DNA of 64,000 bases from Sphaerothrix gracilis (GCF_030405905.1 NZ_JASATW010000012.1:62001-126000); one strand, 5' to 3'; shown: positions 45,248 to 54,748, counted from the stretch's first letter. The notes: generated from the sequence alone by a model not told the origin. Made by a program: numbers and translations.

Positions 45248-45790
45248 TTAAGCCCACCAAGGATTATCGCCTGTACGGAAATCAGTTTCGGTCCACGGCG
45301 AAAGGACAACTTTGTCATCTTCGGTGACATCAGCGTGAGCCAAAGCTAAAGACAAGGGGGCAGGGCCGCGTACAACTTTACCAGTGGCATCGTACTGAGA
45401 ACCGTGGCAAGGACAGATAAATTTGTTCTCGCTGGCATTCCAGGGAACAACACAGCCTAGATGAGTGCAGATAGAGTTGATGCCGTAGTCCTCTAGGGAT
45501 CCTGATTCTGTGACAACCAGATAGGTAGGATCACCTTTAAGCCCCTGGGCCAGCGTCCGCGATCCGGCTCCGTGCTCTTCTAGGAACTCACTGACAATCA
45601 CGTCATTACCGAGCGCATCCTTCGCTGTTACACCACCGCCAGCAGCCCCACTCGAAGGCGGAATAAAGTATTTCACGACGGGATATAAAGCGCCTAAAGC
45701 GGTGCCGGTAACGGCGCCAAACGTTAGGAGATTCATAAATTGGCGGCGTCCCAGATTGGGGACATCCGGAGTTCCAGAAGCTTGAGTCAT
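45248..45790 (-). CDS. petC: Rieske iron-sulfur protein of cytochrome b6f
   Basis: A 180-residue 2Fe-2S protein that oxidises plastoquinol together with cytochrome b6. An N-terminal twin-arginine-like RRQF (residues 15-18) and one membrane helix (about 22-44) anchor it. The cluster ligands are Cys108 and His110 in CTHLGC, and Cys126 and His129 in CPCHG. Cys113 and Cys128 form the structural disulfide. It is the first gene of the petC-petA operon. Its upstream region is partly duplicated by an apparent assembly error (45828-46635). Confidence 0.98.
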   Translation of the reverse strand: MTQASGTPDVPNLGRRQFMNLLTFGAVTGTALGALYPVVKYFIPPSSGAAGGGVTAKDALGNDVIVSEFLEEHGAGSRTLAQGLKGDPTYLVVTESGSLEDYGINSICTHLGCVVPWNASENKFICPCHGSQYDATGKVVRGPAPLSLALAHADVTEDDKVVLSPWTETDFRTGDNPWWA

Positions 45791-46009
45791 GATTTAGGAA
45801 ACAAGTAAACGTTCAGAACAAAAATGTAAGTATCAAAACCCCAGGCCCGCAATGTATTCACTCAAGCAGCCAGCCGCTGCAACTGCTCACGAATACATCT
45901 GCCTGTTGCCAGCACTACCTCACAGGTATACTCTGCTGATTATGAGCGTCTGTGAAATAAGTTTGCATATTTTCTACAGGTATTATTACATTTTGCTGCT
46001 CTCGCAAAC

Positions 46010-46333
46010 GTTCCATTCTCTAGAGTCTTGCCAAGTTTTTTGATCGACCATTCATTTTTCTACCAATGAAGGCTTTAAAACGCTTTACAATCAGGAGACT
46101 TCTGGGCGCTTGATAGCTGATAGTACCTGTCTATCAGCGTTCTCTAAACATCAGCCCGCATCAGTCCTGCACTTTTTGTTAATTAGTGTAAACATTGCAG
46201 TCCCTATAGGCAGTTTGCCTGCGGCCTAGCTTTGGCTAATAATCTGGCAGACTCTAGAGTACTTATGAGGGCTATGGGCTGAAATCAACTATGACCGGAC
46301 AGGATCTACAGGAGCTGTTGCTAGACAAGTGGG
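46010..46333 (+). repeat. First copy of a 324-base direct duplication
   Basis: Identical to 46636-46959 apart from two T/C or C/T differences (46121/46747 and 46262/46888). It includes the first 43 bases of the DUF3067 gene at its end and stops at a run of ten N. It looks like the end of one contig that should overlap the beginning of the next. Confidence 0.93.
46291..46333 (+). pseudogene. Truncated duplicate of the DUF3067 gene start
   Basis: Begins with the same ATG and 43 bases as the intact gene at 46917 and then runs into the N gap. It is very likely a sequencing or assembly duplicate rather than a real pseudogene. Confidence 0.8.
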
Positions 46334-46343
46334 NNNNNNNNNN
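46334..46343. other. Assembly gap of ten N
   Basis: Ten unknown bases. The fixed small size suggests a placeholder of a scaffolder rather than a measured distance. Confidence 0.97.
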
Positions 46344-46635
46344 GTCGATAGTTCGCGGGTCTTCAGAGGACTAACATTTCGCAAAATTTCGGAAGTAACC
46401 ATCTTTTTACTTACCAGCTAGTTTTTTGAACCGTTCTGAGATCTCTTACCTTGCAAACGCTCTCGTCGTTTTACATTATTATGGACATCTTTTATACGTT
46501 TGAATAAAGTGTCTGCGAGTATTAGTCGTCTCATATGGACACTCCATCACGACCGTTGTCCGTCTACATAAGCACTCGTCAACGTCGCCGACCGACGAAC
46601 TCACTTATGTAACGCCCGGACCCCAAAACTATGAA
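46344..46635. other. Plain reversal of 45828-46119, assembly artefact
   Basis: Each base at position p equals the base at 92463 minus p, without complementing, over 292 positions. Example: window bases ccagctagttttttgaacc read backwards are ccaagttttttgatcgacc of the upstream region. A biological inversion would give the reverse complement, so no normal DNA event explains it. Treat the stretch as non-sequence. Confidence 0.93.
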
Positions 46636-46959
46636 GTTCCATTCTCTAGAGTCTTGCCAAGTTTTTTGATCGACCATTCATTTTTCTACCAATGAAGGCT
46701 TTAAAACGCTTTACAATCAGGAGACTTCTGGGCGCTTGATAGCTGACAGTACCTGTCTATCAGCGTTCTCTAAACATCAGCCCGCATCAGTCCTGCACTT
46801 TTTGTTAATTAGTGTAAACATTGCAGTCCCTATAGGCAGTTTGCCTGCGGCCTAGCTTTGGCTAATAATCTGGCAGACTCTAGAGTATTTATGAGGGCTA
46901 TGGGCTGAAATCAACTATGACCGGACAGGATCTACAGGAGCTGTTGCTAGACAAGTGGG
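46636..46959 (+). repeat. Second copy of the 324-base direct duplication
   Basis: Offset by 626 bases from the first copy at 46010-46333, with two differences. It continues without a break into the intact DUF3067 gene, so this is the copy joined to real downstream sequence. Confidence 0.93.
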
Positions 46960-47234
46960 GATATTCCTTCGATATTCAGCTGCGCAAGGCCCAGGGGAAA
47001 ATCTTCGTTCAGATTATGTGGCGCTACTTGGAACAGGCGTCTTTCCCGATGGATGAGGCAGAATATTTGGAGCATTTGGACGATATTGCCACTTATATTG
47101 AAGGCTGGGACAGTGCCGCCTATGTCAAGCAATATATTGAGCAAACGTCGGAACGTCCGCGTTTGGGCAAGGCAGTCAGTATCCCTATTGATCTAGGAGA
47201 GCGGGCTTCAGAGTGGCTAATCACTGATTTTTAA
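46917..47234 (+). CDS. DUF3067-family protein
   Basis: A 105-residue protein of the DUF3067 family of cyanobacteria and plastids: QDLQELLLDKWGYSFDIQLRK and VQIMWRYLEQASFPM are the typical start. No membrane segment or signal is seen. It is divergent from petC, which makes a link with the b6f complex or thylakoids possible, but no role is established by the sequence. The apparent 1.1 kb distance from petC is inflated by the assembly error and would be about 500 bases after correction. Confidence 0.85.
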   Translation: MTGQDLQELLLDKWGYSFDIQLRKAQGKIFVQIMWRYLEQASFPMDEAEYLEHLDDIATYIEGWDSAAYVKQYIEQTSERPRLGKAVSIPIDLGERASEWLITDF

Positions 47235-47261
47235 GCAGCGATTCGATGAGCTGATTAGACT

Positions 47262-49778
47262 ATGCGTGCTTGGCCTCGATTTTTCTCCAATCCTTGGTTA
47301 GTGATGCTGGTATTGTGGCTTTTAGTCGCGGTGGCAGACATCATCTGGTTGCATTTAGATCAGGCTCCTCCAGGGTGGGATCAGGGCGATCATCTTAGCC
47401 GCGCCCTGAACCACTGGCGATCGCTGCAGCAGCCCCAGTGGGGGTCACCGGACTGGTGGCAGACCCTATGGCAGCAGGCTCCAACCCAAAGAGGGCCACT
47501 GGTCTACTTATTGACGGTTCCTCTTTTCGGCCTCTTGAATCCAGGGGCCGACCAGGCAGTTTTGGTCAACCTGATGCTTACCGCGGTAATGCTGGTTAGC
47601 ATTTACCTGATGGGCCGACGGCTGTTTTCGCCGCTGGTAGGTCTTTGGGCCGCTGGGTTGAGCTTGCTATCCCCAACGCTGGCGGCATTGCGAATTACCT
47701 ATCTGCTGGACTTCGGCCTCGCGGCTGTGTTTTCAGTGGCGCTGATGAGTCTGACCTACTGGTGGATGGCCGAAAGCACCCGGCGACAATGGCTTTGGAT
47801 GCCTATCTGGGGCATCAGCCTAGGACTGACTTTGCTGACACGCACCTCTGGTCTGCTATTTGTTATACCGCCGCTGGTGTGGGCCGTAGCGGTTAGCCTC
47901 TGGCAGCGGCGCTGGCAGCAGCTTTTACAGATTTTGGCGGGCGGGGCGATCGCAGTTTTGGTTATTTGGCCCTGGTTTAGCACCAACTGGCTAACGATTG
48001 TGTCTACCACGTTTGGCGGTGCTCAAGCTGGCGTGATCTATCGCAAGTCGCCCCAGGTTAATAGCTTAGCGGGCTGGCTGTTCTATCTGCAGGTCTTGCC
48101 GGAGATTGTTTCAATGCCTGTTTTGCTGGCATCCCTAGGAACTTGGCTGGCAGGAATAGGCGCGATCGCCTTGGGCAAGAAGTCTTCTGTAATTACAGCT
48201 TCACTAAGCACTGAGTCGGAGAAATTTTTAGGCGCAACGCGTCGAGGTTGGCTATGGCTGGTAGCTTTCCTCATCGGCATCTATTTATTAGGTACGATTG
48301 GCCCTAATAAGCAGCCGCGCATCATCATTGCCTTTTTCCCGGCAATGGCGATCGTTTTAGCACGAGGGCTAACCCTGAGGAGTACACTTCCCTGGCGGTG
48401 GCTGCGATGGGGCGCCGTGGCGCTGTCCGGCCTAGTCCTGCTGGGCAGAATGTTTGCGCTGCCAGATGTCGACCTGATTCAAGGGGCAAAGTGGCCTCCC
48501 TATAGGGGCGATCGCTGGCCGAACCATGCCGTCATCGAGACAATAACCCGCGATATGCCCTATTTGCAGTCAACCCTGGGCCTCGCGGTCAATACCCTCA
48601 CGATTAATCCGCAGAACATGGACTTTTACGGGGCGCTGGCTGACTTTCAGGTAAATGGCCGCCAGCTCTCGTTTAGCTCTAAAACTGCTTTGCAGGATAG
48701 CCGTTATCTCAACTGGTATTTAACGAAAACAGGCTATCAGGGCGATTACGGCAGCATTGAAGCCGGACAGGCACGGCTGCGAGAAGCGCTAGAAACCTCC
48801 AATACGTTAGAAATCTTTCAGCGTTGGCAGTTGCCTGATCGGAGCGAGCTACGGCTACTGCGTCGAAAAACACCGCAGGTACGGGTAGAGCCGCTAGATC
48901 AAATTAAAACAGCAGTTGAAATTACCGTTGTTGAAGTGGCTGAGCAGCTAGCGCCGGGGCAGGCTTTTCCAATTACCTATCAGATTGAAGGCCCTTGGCA
49001 AGCTCTACAAAACGGCTTGCTGCTGCTGAGCTGGCAACCCCTGGAAACAAATAGCGATCGCCCGACCTGGATTAGCGATCACGGCATTGCGTTAGGGCAG
49101 CTAAAGGCGGGAGAGTCTAAGCCAAAATCCAACAGCGGCTTTCGCGTGACGGAGAGTTTGGCGGTGCTGCCACCGGCAAGCCTGCAGCAAGGACGCTATC
49201 AGCTTCAGGCCAGCTACCTCAATCGCAATACAAACGAGAGCTATGACTTAGCTTTACCCCCAGTCCAGGTGGAGCTACAGGCCGGTATAGCTGCTCCGGC
49301 TCAAGTACCGCCGCTTGATCTGGTCACTGTTCTGCGCCGACTGGCCGCCGATTTGCCGGTAGGTGCTATTGACCCCGTTTTTTCCGAGGTGGGACGCATC
49401 AACCAGTACGATGCCACGCAGGACTACCTGCGGCAGACCGAACAGGCGATGACTCACCGTCTTTCCCAATCCCCCGATCAGCTCGACTGGCTCTACTCGC
49501 TGCTGCTGGCTCAAATTCTGCAGCAAAAGGCTCCTGAGGCGATCGCCACCCTGGAAACCATCACTCGCCTGAATCCTGAAAATCCCTATAACTGGGCTTA
49601 TCTAGGCTTTGTTCGCCTCTATCAGTGGCAGCCCTGGCGGGCTGATCAGGCTCTAGCTCAGGCCGAGCAGCTTCAACCTGATTTGCCCAATCTACGCTTA
49701 CTGCAGGCGATCGCGGCAGCCCTAAAGCTCAATCTGCCACGCGCCCTCAAACTGCTGGAGCTAGAAGGCGCTCTGTAG
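47262..49778 (+). CDS. Membrane glycosyltransferase (GT39-like) with C-terminal TPR region
   Basis: An 838-residue protein. The N-terminal 420 residues have about ten membrane helices. The acidic motif GWDQGDHLSRA (about 40-50) in the first loop resembles the Asp pair of PMT/ArnT-type enzymes, which use lipid-linked sugars. The middle region is exposed and probably lumenal or periplasmic. The last 100 residues (PEAIATLETITRLNPENPYNWAYLG, shortened: LNPENPYNWAYLG) are TPR-like. The donor and acceptor are unknown. It follows the DUF3067 gene by 27 bases. Confidence 0.8.
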   Translation: MRAWPRFFSNPWLVMLVLWLLVAVADIIWLHLDQAPPGWDQGDHLSRALNHWRSLQQPQWGSPDWWQTLWQQAPTQRGPLVYLLTVPLFGLLNPGADQAVLVNLMLTAVMLVSIYLMGRRLFSPLVGLWAAGLSLLSPTLAALRITYLLDFGLAAVFSVALMSLTYWWMAESTRRQWLWMPIWGISLGLTLLTRTSGLLFVIPPLVWAVAVSLWQRRWQQLLQILAGGAIAVLVIWPWFSTNWLTIVSTTFGGAQAGVIYRKSPQVNSLAGWLFYLQVLPEIVSMPVLLASLGTWLAGIGAIALGKKSSVITASLSTESEKFLGATRRGWLWLVAFLIGIYLLGTIGPNKQPRIIIAFFPAMAIVLARGLTLRSTLPWRWLRWGAVALSGLVLLGRMFALPDVDLIQGAKWPPYRGDRWPNHAVIETITRDMPYLQSTLGLAVNTLTINPQNMDFYGALADFQVNGRQLSFSSKTALQDSRYLNWYLTKTGYQGDYGSIEAGQARLREALETSNTLEIFQRWQLPDRSELRLLRRKTPQVRVEPLDQIKTAVEITVVEVAEQLAPGQAFPITYQIEGPWQALQNGLLLLSWQPLETNSDRPTWISDHGIALGQLKAGESKPKSNSGFRVTESLAVLPPASLQQGRYQLQASYLNRNTNESYDLALPPVQVELQAGIAAPAQVPPLDLVTVLRRLAADLPVGAIDPVFSEVGRINQYDATQDYLRQTEQAMTHRLSQSPDQLDWLYSLLLAQILQQKAPEAIATLETITRLNPENPYNWAYLGFVRLYQWQPWRADQALAQAEQLQPDLPNLRLLQAIAAALKLNLPRALKLLELEGAL

Positions 49779-50071
49779 GGCATCACATTGAGATGACCAG
49801 TTTCTTTAACAAGGCTTGCTAGCTGCGGTTTTAAAATTTTCTAAATAATCCTTTAACCGTTGCTTCACCAGGACGGTAATAAAAGCTACAATTGGGTGAA
49901 ATTGAACGCTTAGTTTAGTTTCTACTGATTTTTAATTCGTTTTATTAATACTATTCACCGTACTTTTACTGGTTTAATACGCTGTTTCTCATCAGGGCCT
50001 ATGAAAAATTTCTCAGAGACAATCTGAGTTAGGATGCTAGGATTTCCGTGAACACGCATTGAGGGCCTGTT

Positions 50072-51064
50072 GTGATTCGCTCTGCCACCCTATCACTTCA
50101 GACAGCACTTCCACAGATTGGTGACAACAACCGCTTGAAGCTATTCGCTGGATCTTCCAACGGAGAGCTATCTCGTGAAGTTGCTCGCTACTTAGGCATT
50201 GACTTGGGGCCAATGGTTCGCAAGCGCTTTGCCGATGGAGAACTGTACGTACAAATTCAAGAATCGATTCGTGGGTGTGATGTTTATCTCATTCAACCCA
50301 CCTGCTATCCGGTGAACGATCACCTGATGGAACTACTCATTATGATAGATGCCTGCCGCCGGGCGTCTGCGCGTCAGATTACAGCCGTGCTGCCATATTA
50401 TGGCTACGCCCGCGCCGATCGCAAAACCGCTGGCCGTGAGTCTATCACCGCCAAATTAGTGGCTAACCTGATGGCCCAGGCCGGGGCGAGTCGGGTGTTG
50501 GCGATGGATCTGCACTCGGCGCAGATTCAGGGATATTTTGATATTCCTTGCGATCATGTCTACGGCTCGCCGGTGCTAATTGACTATCTTGCCAGTAAGA
50601 GTCTGCCCGATCTGGTGGTGGTTTCACCGGATGTGGGCGGTGTAGCTCGCGCCCGCGCTTTCGCGAAGAAGCTAGACGATGCGCCACTGGCTATTATTGA
50701 TAAGCGCCGCCAAGCCCACAACGTAGCCGAGGTGATGAACCTAATTGGGGATGTTGAAGGCAAGACGGCAGTTCTAGTAGACGACATGATCGATACGGCT
50801 GGCACAATTTGTGAAGGGGCGCGTTTGCTGCGGCAAGAAGGGGCACGTCAGGTCTACGCCTGCACGACTCATGCCGTCTTTTCGCCCCCTGCCGTAGAGC
50901 GGCTTTCGGGTGGCCTGTTTGAAGAAGTGATCGTGACCAATACGATTCCGGTAGCAGATGCTAAGCACTTTGAGCAGCTAACTGTTTTATCAGTTGCTAA
51001 TCTGATTGGTGAAGCTATCTGGCGTATTCACGAAGAGAGTTCGGTCAGCAGCATGTTTCGCTAG
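50072..51064 (+). CDS. prs: Ribose-phosphate pyrophosphokinase
   Basis: Makes PRPP from ribose 5-phosphate and ATP for nucleotide, histidine and tryptophan synthesis. The 330-residue protein shows KLFAGSSNGELSREVARYLG, the catalytic flexible loop PYYGYARADRK, MDLHSAQIQGYFDIP, and the PRPP-binding motif VLVDDMIDTAGTI. The start is GTG at 50072, the usual N-terminal extension of cyanobacterial Prs included. A hairpin terminator follows. Confidence 0.96.
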   Translation: MIRSATLSLQTALPQIGDNNRLKLFAGSSNGELSREVARYLGIDLGPMVRKRFADGELYVQIQESIRGCDVYLIQPTCYPVNDHLMELLIMIDACRRASARQITAVLPYYGYARADRKTAGRESITAKLVANLMAQAGASRVLAMDLHSAQIQGYFDIPCDHVYGSPVLIDYLASKSLPDLVVVSPDVGGVARARAFAKKLDDAPLAIIDKRRQAHNVAEVMNLIGDVEGKTAVLVDDMIDTAGTICEGARLLRQEGARQVYACTTHAVFSPPAVERLSGGLFEEVIVTNTIPVADAKHFEQLTVLSVANLIGEAIWRIHEESSVSSMFR

Positions 51065-51087
51065 TTTAGGCTAAATAGCAAGAATGG

Positions 51088-51126
51088 GGGTGTAGGGCAC
51101 TTTATATGACCTTGCACCCAATTTTT
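51088..51126 (+). terminator. Terminator after prs
   Basis: Arms gggtgtaggg (51088-51097) and ccttgcaccc (51110-51119) pair over ten positions including G-T pairs, with a 12-base loop and a downstream aattttt. It lies 23 bases after the prs stop and before fetB. Confidence 0.75.
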
Positions 51127-51156
51127 GAGGCAGGGTTTAGCTAACGGCGCAGAATA

Positions 51157-51942
51157 TTGAACACAGATACCCTAGTTGAACTTGATTTCCTGCGGCTCTT
51201 ATGGGCTTTAGGGCTGATGGCAGCGGCGATCGCCTTGGCCAGCTGGCAGCGCTTAGGACTCACCTGGAACCTGGTGATGGCAACAGGGCGTACGGTGCTG
51301 CAGCTTGGCGCGGTGGGCTATGTGCTGGCGGTAGTCTTTGACTGGCGCAATCCGTTAGCAATCCTGCTGGTGTTGTTAGTTATGCTGACAACAGCCTCGC
51401 TGGTCGCCCGCAACCGTATTAGTAAAAAGCTGTCGCGGCTGCTGCCGCTGGTTTGGGGCTGTTTGCTTACCAGCACGCTGCTGACGCTGAGCTACACCAG
51501 CCTGGCGGTTATTCGCCCGGAAAACTGGTACGAGCCGCGCTACCTAATTCCGCTGGCCGGTATTGTGCTAGGGAACGCCATGAACGCCGCCGCGATCGCA
51601 GGCGATCGCCTCGTCAGCACCCTAAAACAGCGCCGCCGCGATATTGAAACTCATCTCAGCTTGGGGGCTACGCCAGCCCAGGCGATCGCCCAGTATCGCC
51701 AAGAGGCAATCAAGGCTGGACTCATACCCACCATTAACTCAATGATGGTAGTGGGTATTGTCAAGCTGCCTGGCATCATTACTGGTCAGCTCCTTAGCGG
51801 CGTCGATCCGCTCAACGCAGCGCTTTATCAAATGCTAATTATGTTCATGCTGACTTTTGCTGACCTGCTGACAGCGGTGCTAGTCACCCAGGGAATTGCC
51901 CGCCAGTTTTTTAACAAAGCCGCCCAGCTTGTGCTGCCTTAG
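51157..51942 (+). CDS. fetB: FetB-like ABC permease (UPF0014)
   Basis: A 261-residue membrane protein with about seven helices, of the family that includes E. coli FetB, the permease of an iron exporter. Marks are MATGRTVLQLGAVGYVL, IVLGNAMNAAAIAGDRL and GIVKLPGIITGQLLSG. The partner ATPase (FetA) is not adjacent, so transport is unproven. The start is TTG at 51157. Its stop overlaps the opposing 613-residue gene by 4 bases. Confidence 0.85.
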   Translation: MNTDTLVELDFLRLLWALGLMAAAIALASWQRLGLTWNLVMATGRTVLQLGAVGYVLAVVFDWRNPLAILLVLLVMLTTASLVARNRISKKLSRLLPLVWGCLLTSTLLTLSYTSLAVIRPENWYEPRYLIPLAGIVLGNAMNAAAIAGDRLVSTLKQRRRDIETHLSLGATPAQAIAQYRQEAIKAGLIPTINSMMVVGIVKLPGIITGQLLSGVDPLNAALYQMLIMFMLTFADLLTAVLVTQGIARQFFNKAAQLVLP

Positions 51943-53780
51943 TGCTTCACAAATCCGCCTAAATCAGGGCGATAGCGAGCGATAAAGGCCCCTTTGCTGT
52001 CGTAGATTTCAATTTCCGACTGGGCGGTACGGCTAAGATCGGCAACTTCTTTCAGGAGCTGGCTGGTATTGCGGGCTACTTCTACCGTCATTTGAGGTCG
52101 CCCAGCCAGGCGCGGATCGGTGAAGGTTTGCTCAATGGCATCGGCATAGAGCGCAATTACGTTGATGCGAACGCGATTACCTATGCGGCTATGACGGCAG
52201 ATCCGGGAACCGGGGCCGCAGATTTGATCGAGTTTTTGCTGGATCTGCTGGGCACCCACGGCCCCCTGTAGCTGCTGCTGCGCTTCTGTCAGCGAGAGCC
52301 GATAGGGATCTAAAAGGCTCTGGGCATTGGTGGAGAAGCTCGTGTTAGAAGGAACCTGCTGGGCATATTCCAAAGCCTGACGCCAAGCCTGAACTGCCAG
52401 CGTCCACTGATTTTTCTGCTCGAACTGCTGCGCCCGCTGAGCGGCCTGAGTAGCCTGATTGTAGGTGCGACTGCCCACCTGCTCGCGATCGAGGCGATCG
52501 CGGGTTTCCATAAAGTTGCTGCGGTAGGTAGCTAGCAGATCCTGCGCATCCGCGTAGGCCACCGTTCCCTGAGGAATTCGGCGGAGCTGATTCATTGCAG
52601 TTTGCCATTCTCGGTGGGCCACCTGCCAGCTCGGCAGTGAGTCAGCCACTTCCATATGGTGTACCCCTAGCTGGGCAGCTTCAATGGCCTGGGTGAGAGC
52701 GGCGGCGGCGGCGTCTTCGGCCTGAATGCGATCGCTAATTTTGACTAAATTGGCCTCATATTCTTGCCGCTTATTTTGAGCAAAGCCATAGACCAGGTTG
52801 TCTGGGGGAACCTGTTCGAGCTGGGCGATCGCCTGCCGCCAATATTCCTCCACTACCTGCCAGTGAATCACCGGATGGGGCGGATTCTGGCTTTTTTCGG
52901 CGGCCAGGGTAGCGCTCTTTTGGGCATCAATAACCTGACCTAACACCTCTGCCTCCTGCCGGTAGGCATTCTGGGCGGCCTGAGCGGCTAGGTGATGCCT
53001 TGACCACGGGGGAATCGGCTGCAGGATATTGACGGCAGATTCTAACTTGGTGTGAGCCTGCAGCACATCTCCAGGGGTCGGCTGAATTTCCAGGCTGTCT
53101 AAGGCGGCATTGCTCAAAGCGGCAGCGGTCACCAGCCGTTCACAGCGGCCCACCACGCAGGGACGAGTAATACCGTAGCCAAAGCCCAGCAGCAGGGTAG
53201 CAGCGGCAATCGTACCTGCGAGCCAGAAGGGCGGCCTCGGCAAAGCCTTTAACCCGCGATGACGTTCCCAGCCCGGCTCGGATCCAACCTCTGATGGCGG
53301 ATCAGGGGACGGTTCTGGAGCATAAAAAGGAACTAAAGCAGAGCTATCTAGGGGATCAGCCGCCTCTTCTAAGTCCTCATCTATCAGGCTATCTTCATCT
53401 AACAGCGCGGCTAAGGGATCGGCATTCTGCCAGACTACGGATTTGGCTTCATAAGGCCGTGATTCCCCCAGTCGCCGCAGATAGAGCCGCACCGGAAACT
53501 GAGCGGCGGATAGCTCGGCGGCTAAAGTTGCCTCTGAGGACATGAGCTGGTCTAGCAGCGATCGCAACTGCTGCGCGATCAGCTCCAAAACAGCCGCCGG
53601 ATCGAGAACTTCTGCTGCTGCGTGCTCTACTAGCGCCAGTAAGGCTCCCTGACGAGTCGATAGGCGAATCCGCCAGCTAGCCGCTTTTGGCTGCTGGGCC
53701 TGCAAACGCTGCACCAGCTCTTGCCTGAGCTGATTGAGGCTGACTCTGTGAACTTTGTGAGAAGGGGGAGACGTTACCAT
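51939..53780 (-). CDS. Large single-span protein with helical repeats
   Basis: A 613-residue protein I cannot assign. The N-terminal 180 residues are soluble and acidic toward the end, a single membrane helix is at about 187-205 (FWLAGTIAAATLLLGFGYG), and the C-terminal 400 residues lie on the other side. There, a helical unit recurs about four times with the pattern W-x4-A-x3-L-x2-(V/I)P followed by Y-A-x-A-Q and ending Y-x3-L (for example IHWQVVEEYWRQAIAQLEQVP, cut here; and WREWQTAMNQLRRIPQGT-like). This resembles TPR-like repeats common in cyanobacterial membrane proteins. A Cys pair (CGPGSRIC) lies near the C-terminal part. Confidence 0.72.
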   Translation of the reverse strand: MVTSPPSHKVHRVSLNQLRQELVQRLQAQQPKAASWRIRLSTRQGALLALVEHAAAEVLDPAAVLELIAQQLRSLLDQLMSSEATLAAELSAAQFPVRLYLRRLGESRPYEAKSVVWQNADPLAALLDEDSLIDEDLEEAADPLDSSALVPFYAPEPSPDPPSEVGSEPGWERHRGLKALPRPPFWLAGTIAAATLLLGFGYGITRPCVVGRCERLVTAAALSNAALDSLEIQPTPGDVLQAHTKLESAVNILQPIPPWSRHHLAAQAAQNAYRQEAEVLGQVIDAQKSATLAAEKSQNPPHPVIHWQVVEEYWRQAIAQLEQVPPDNLVYGFAQNKRQEYEANLVKISDRIQAEDAAAAALTQAIEAAQLGVHHMEVADSLPSWQVAHREWQTAMNQLRRIPQGTVAYADAQDLLATYRSNFMETRDRLDREQVGSRTYNQATQAAQRAQQFEQKNQWTLAVQAWRQALEYAQQVPSNTSFSTNAQSLLDPYRLSLTEAQQQLQGAVGAQQIQQKLDQICGPGSRICRHSRIGNRVRINVIALYADAIEQTFTDPRLAGRPQMTVEVARNTSQLLKEVADLSRTAQSEIEIYDSKGAFIARYRPDLGGFVKH

Positions 53781-53933
53781 TGGCTTTTCTGACTAAAAAT
53801 AACCCACCATCACCCTGAACATTATCCGTAGAATCTTAGCGAAGGAATGGTATAACGCCAAATAAATCTGGCCCTGTTTGAATTGCCCTGGCTATCAGCT
53901 TTACTCTAGATCTCAGCGAGCGCTAGAGAATGC

Positions 53934-54635
53934 ATGGATATCTTAATCGTTGAAGACGAATCTGAAATTGCTCAGCTCATTAAGCTTTATCTCGAAAAAG
54001 AAGGCTTTAGCTGCGAAACCTGTCGAGATGGCAGCCGGGCGCTGCAGCTTTTTCGCGATCGCCAGCCGGATCTGATTATTCTAGATCTGATGCTGCCGGG
54101 ACTAGACGGTCTAGAAGTCTGTGCCCGCATTCGCCAACAGCCCGGCAGCAAAGATCCCTACATCCTGATGCTGACGGCCAAAGGTGAAGAACTCGATCGC
54201 ATCATTGGCCTGTCTACCGGGGCTGATGACTATATGGTCAAGCCCTTCAGTCCACGCGAACTAGTGGCCCGTGTCCGGGCACTGCTGCGTCGTAGCCTGC
54301 GTCACGGTCAGCAAAGCCAGGTCTACCGCACGCCGCATTTCACGGTTGACTTAGACCAGCGCACGGCCATTCGCCAAACTGCCGAGGAAGAGGCGACGCT
54401 GCTTGACCTGACGCCGCTGGAATTTGACATGCTGGCGACTTTCATGAGCTATCCGGGGCGGGTCTGGAACCGAACTCAGCTGGTTGAAAGGCTCTGGGGC
54501 GAAGACTTTTTCGGCGATGAGCGGGTGGTAGACAGCCACGTCGCTCGACTGCGAAAAAAAGTGGAGCCAGATCCTTCCCATCCCAGCTTTGTCAAAACGG
54601 TGATTGGTGTGGGCTACAAGTTTGAGGATGAATAG
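53934..54635 (+). CDS. OmpR-family response regulator
   Basis: A 233-residue DNA-binding regulator. The receiver has DILIVEDESEIA, the phospho-acceptor Asp in LIILDLMLPGLDG, the Thr/Lys switch in ADDYMVKPFSPREL, and a C-terminal winged helix (LTPLEFDMLATFMSYPGRVW, then VVDSHVARLRKKVEP). No kinase gene is adjacent; the two orphan kinases of this window (966 and 14090) are too distant to infer pairing. It is divergent from the 613-residue gene by 154 bases. Confidence 0.92.
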   Translation: MDILIVEDESEIAQLIKLYLEKEGFSCETCRDGSRALQLFRDRQPDLIILDLMLPGLDGLEVCARIRQQPGSKDPYILMLTAKGEELDRIIGLSTGADDYMVKPFSPRELVARVRALLRRSLRHGQQSQVYRTPHFTVDLDQRTAIRQTAEEEATLLDLTPLEFDMLATFMSYPGRVWNRTQLVERLWGEDFFGDERVVDSHVARLRKKVEPDPSHPSFVKTVIGVGYKFEDE

Positions 54636-54748
54636 GACTACCGTGAGCGTCGCTTTGCATCCAAGCGTCTGAGGTTTCCGTAGTAGCTATGAGTGCCAAA
54701 TTGCTAACGAGCACTTACAGCAGAATCTATATAACCGGAAGAAGTTTT

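Noticed and set aside
45852..46043. 63-residue plus-strand ORF upstream of petC
   Set aside because: It lies in the petC leader region, has no recognisable sequence and no ribosome-binding site, and partly falls into duplicated sequence.
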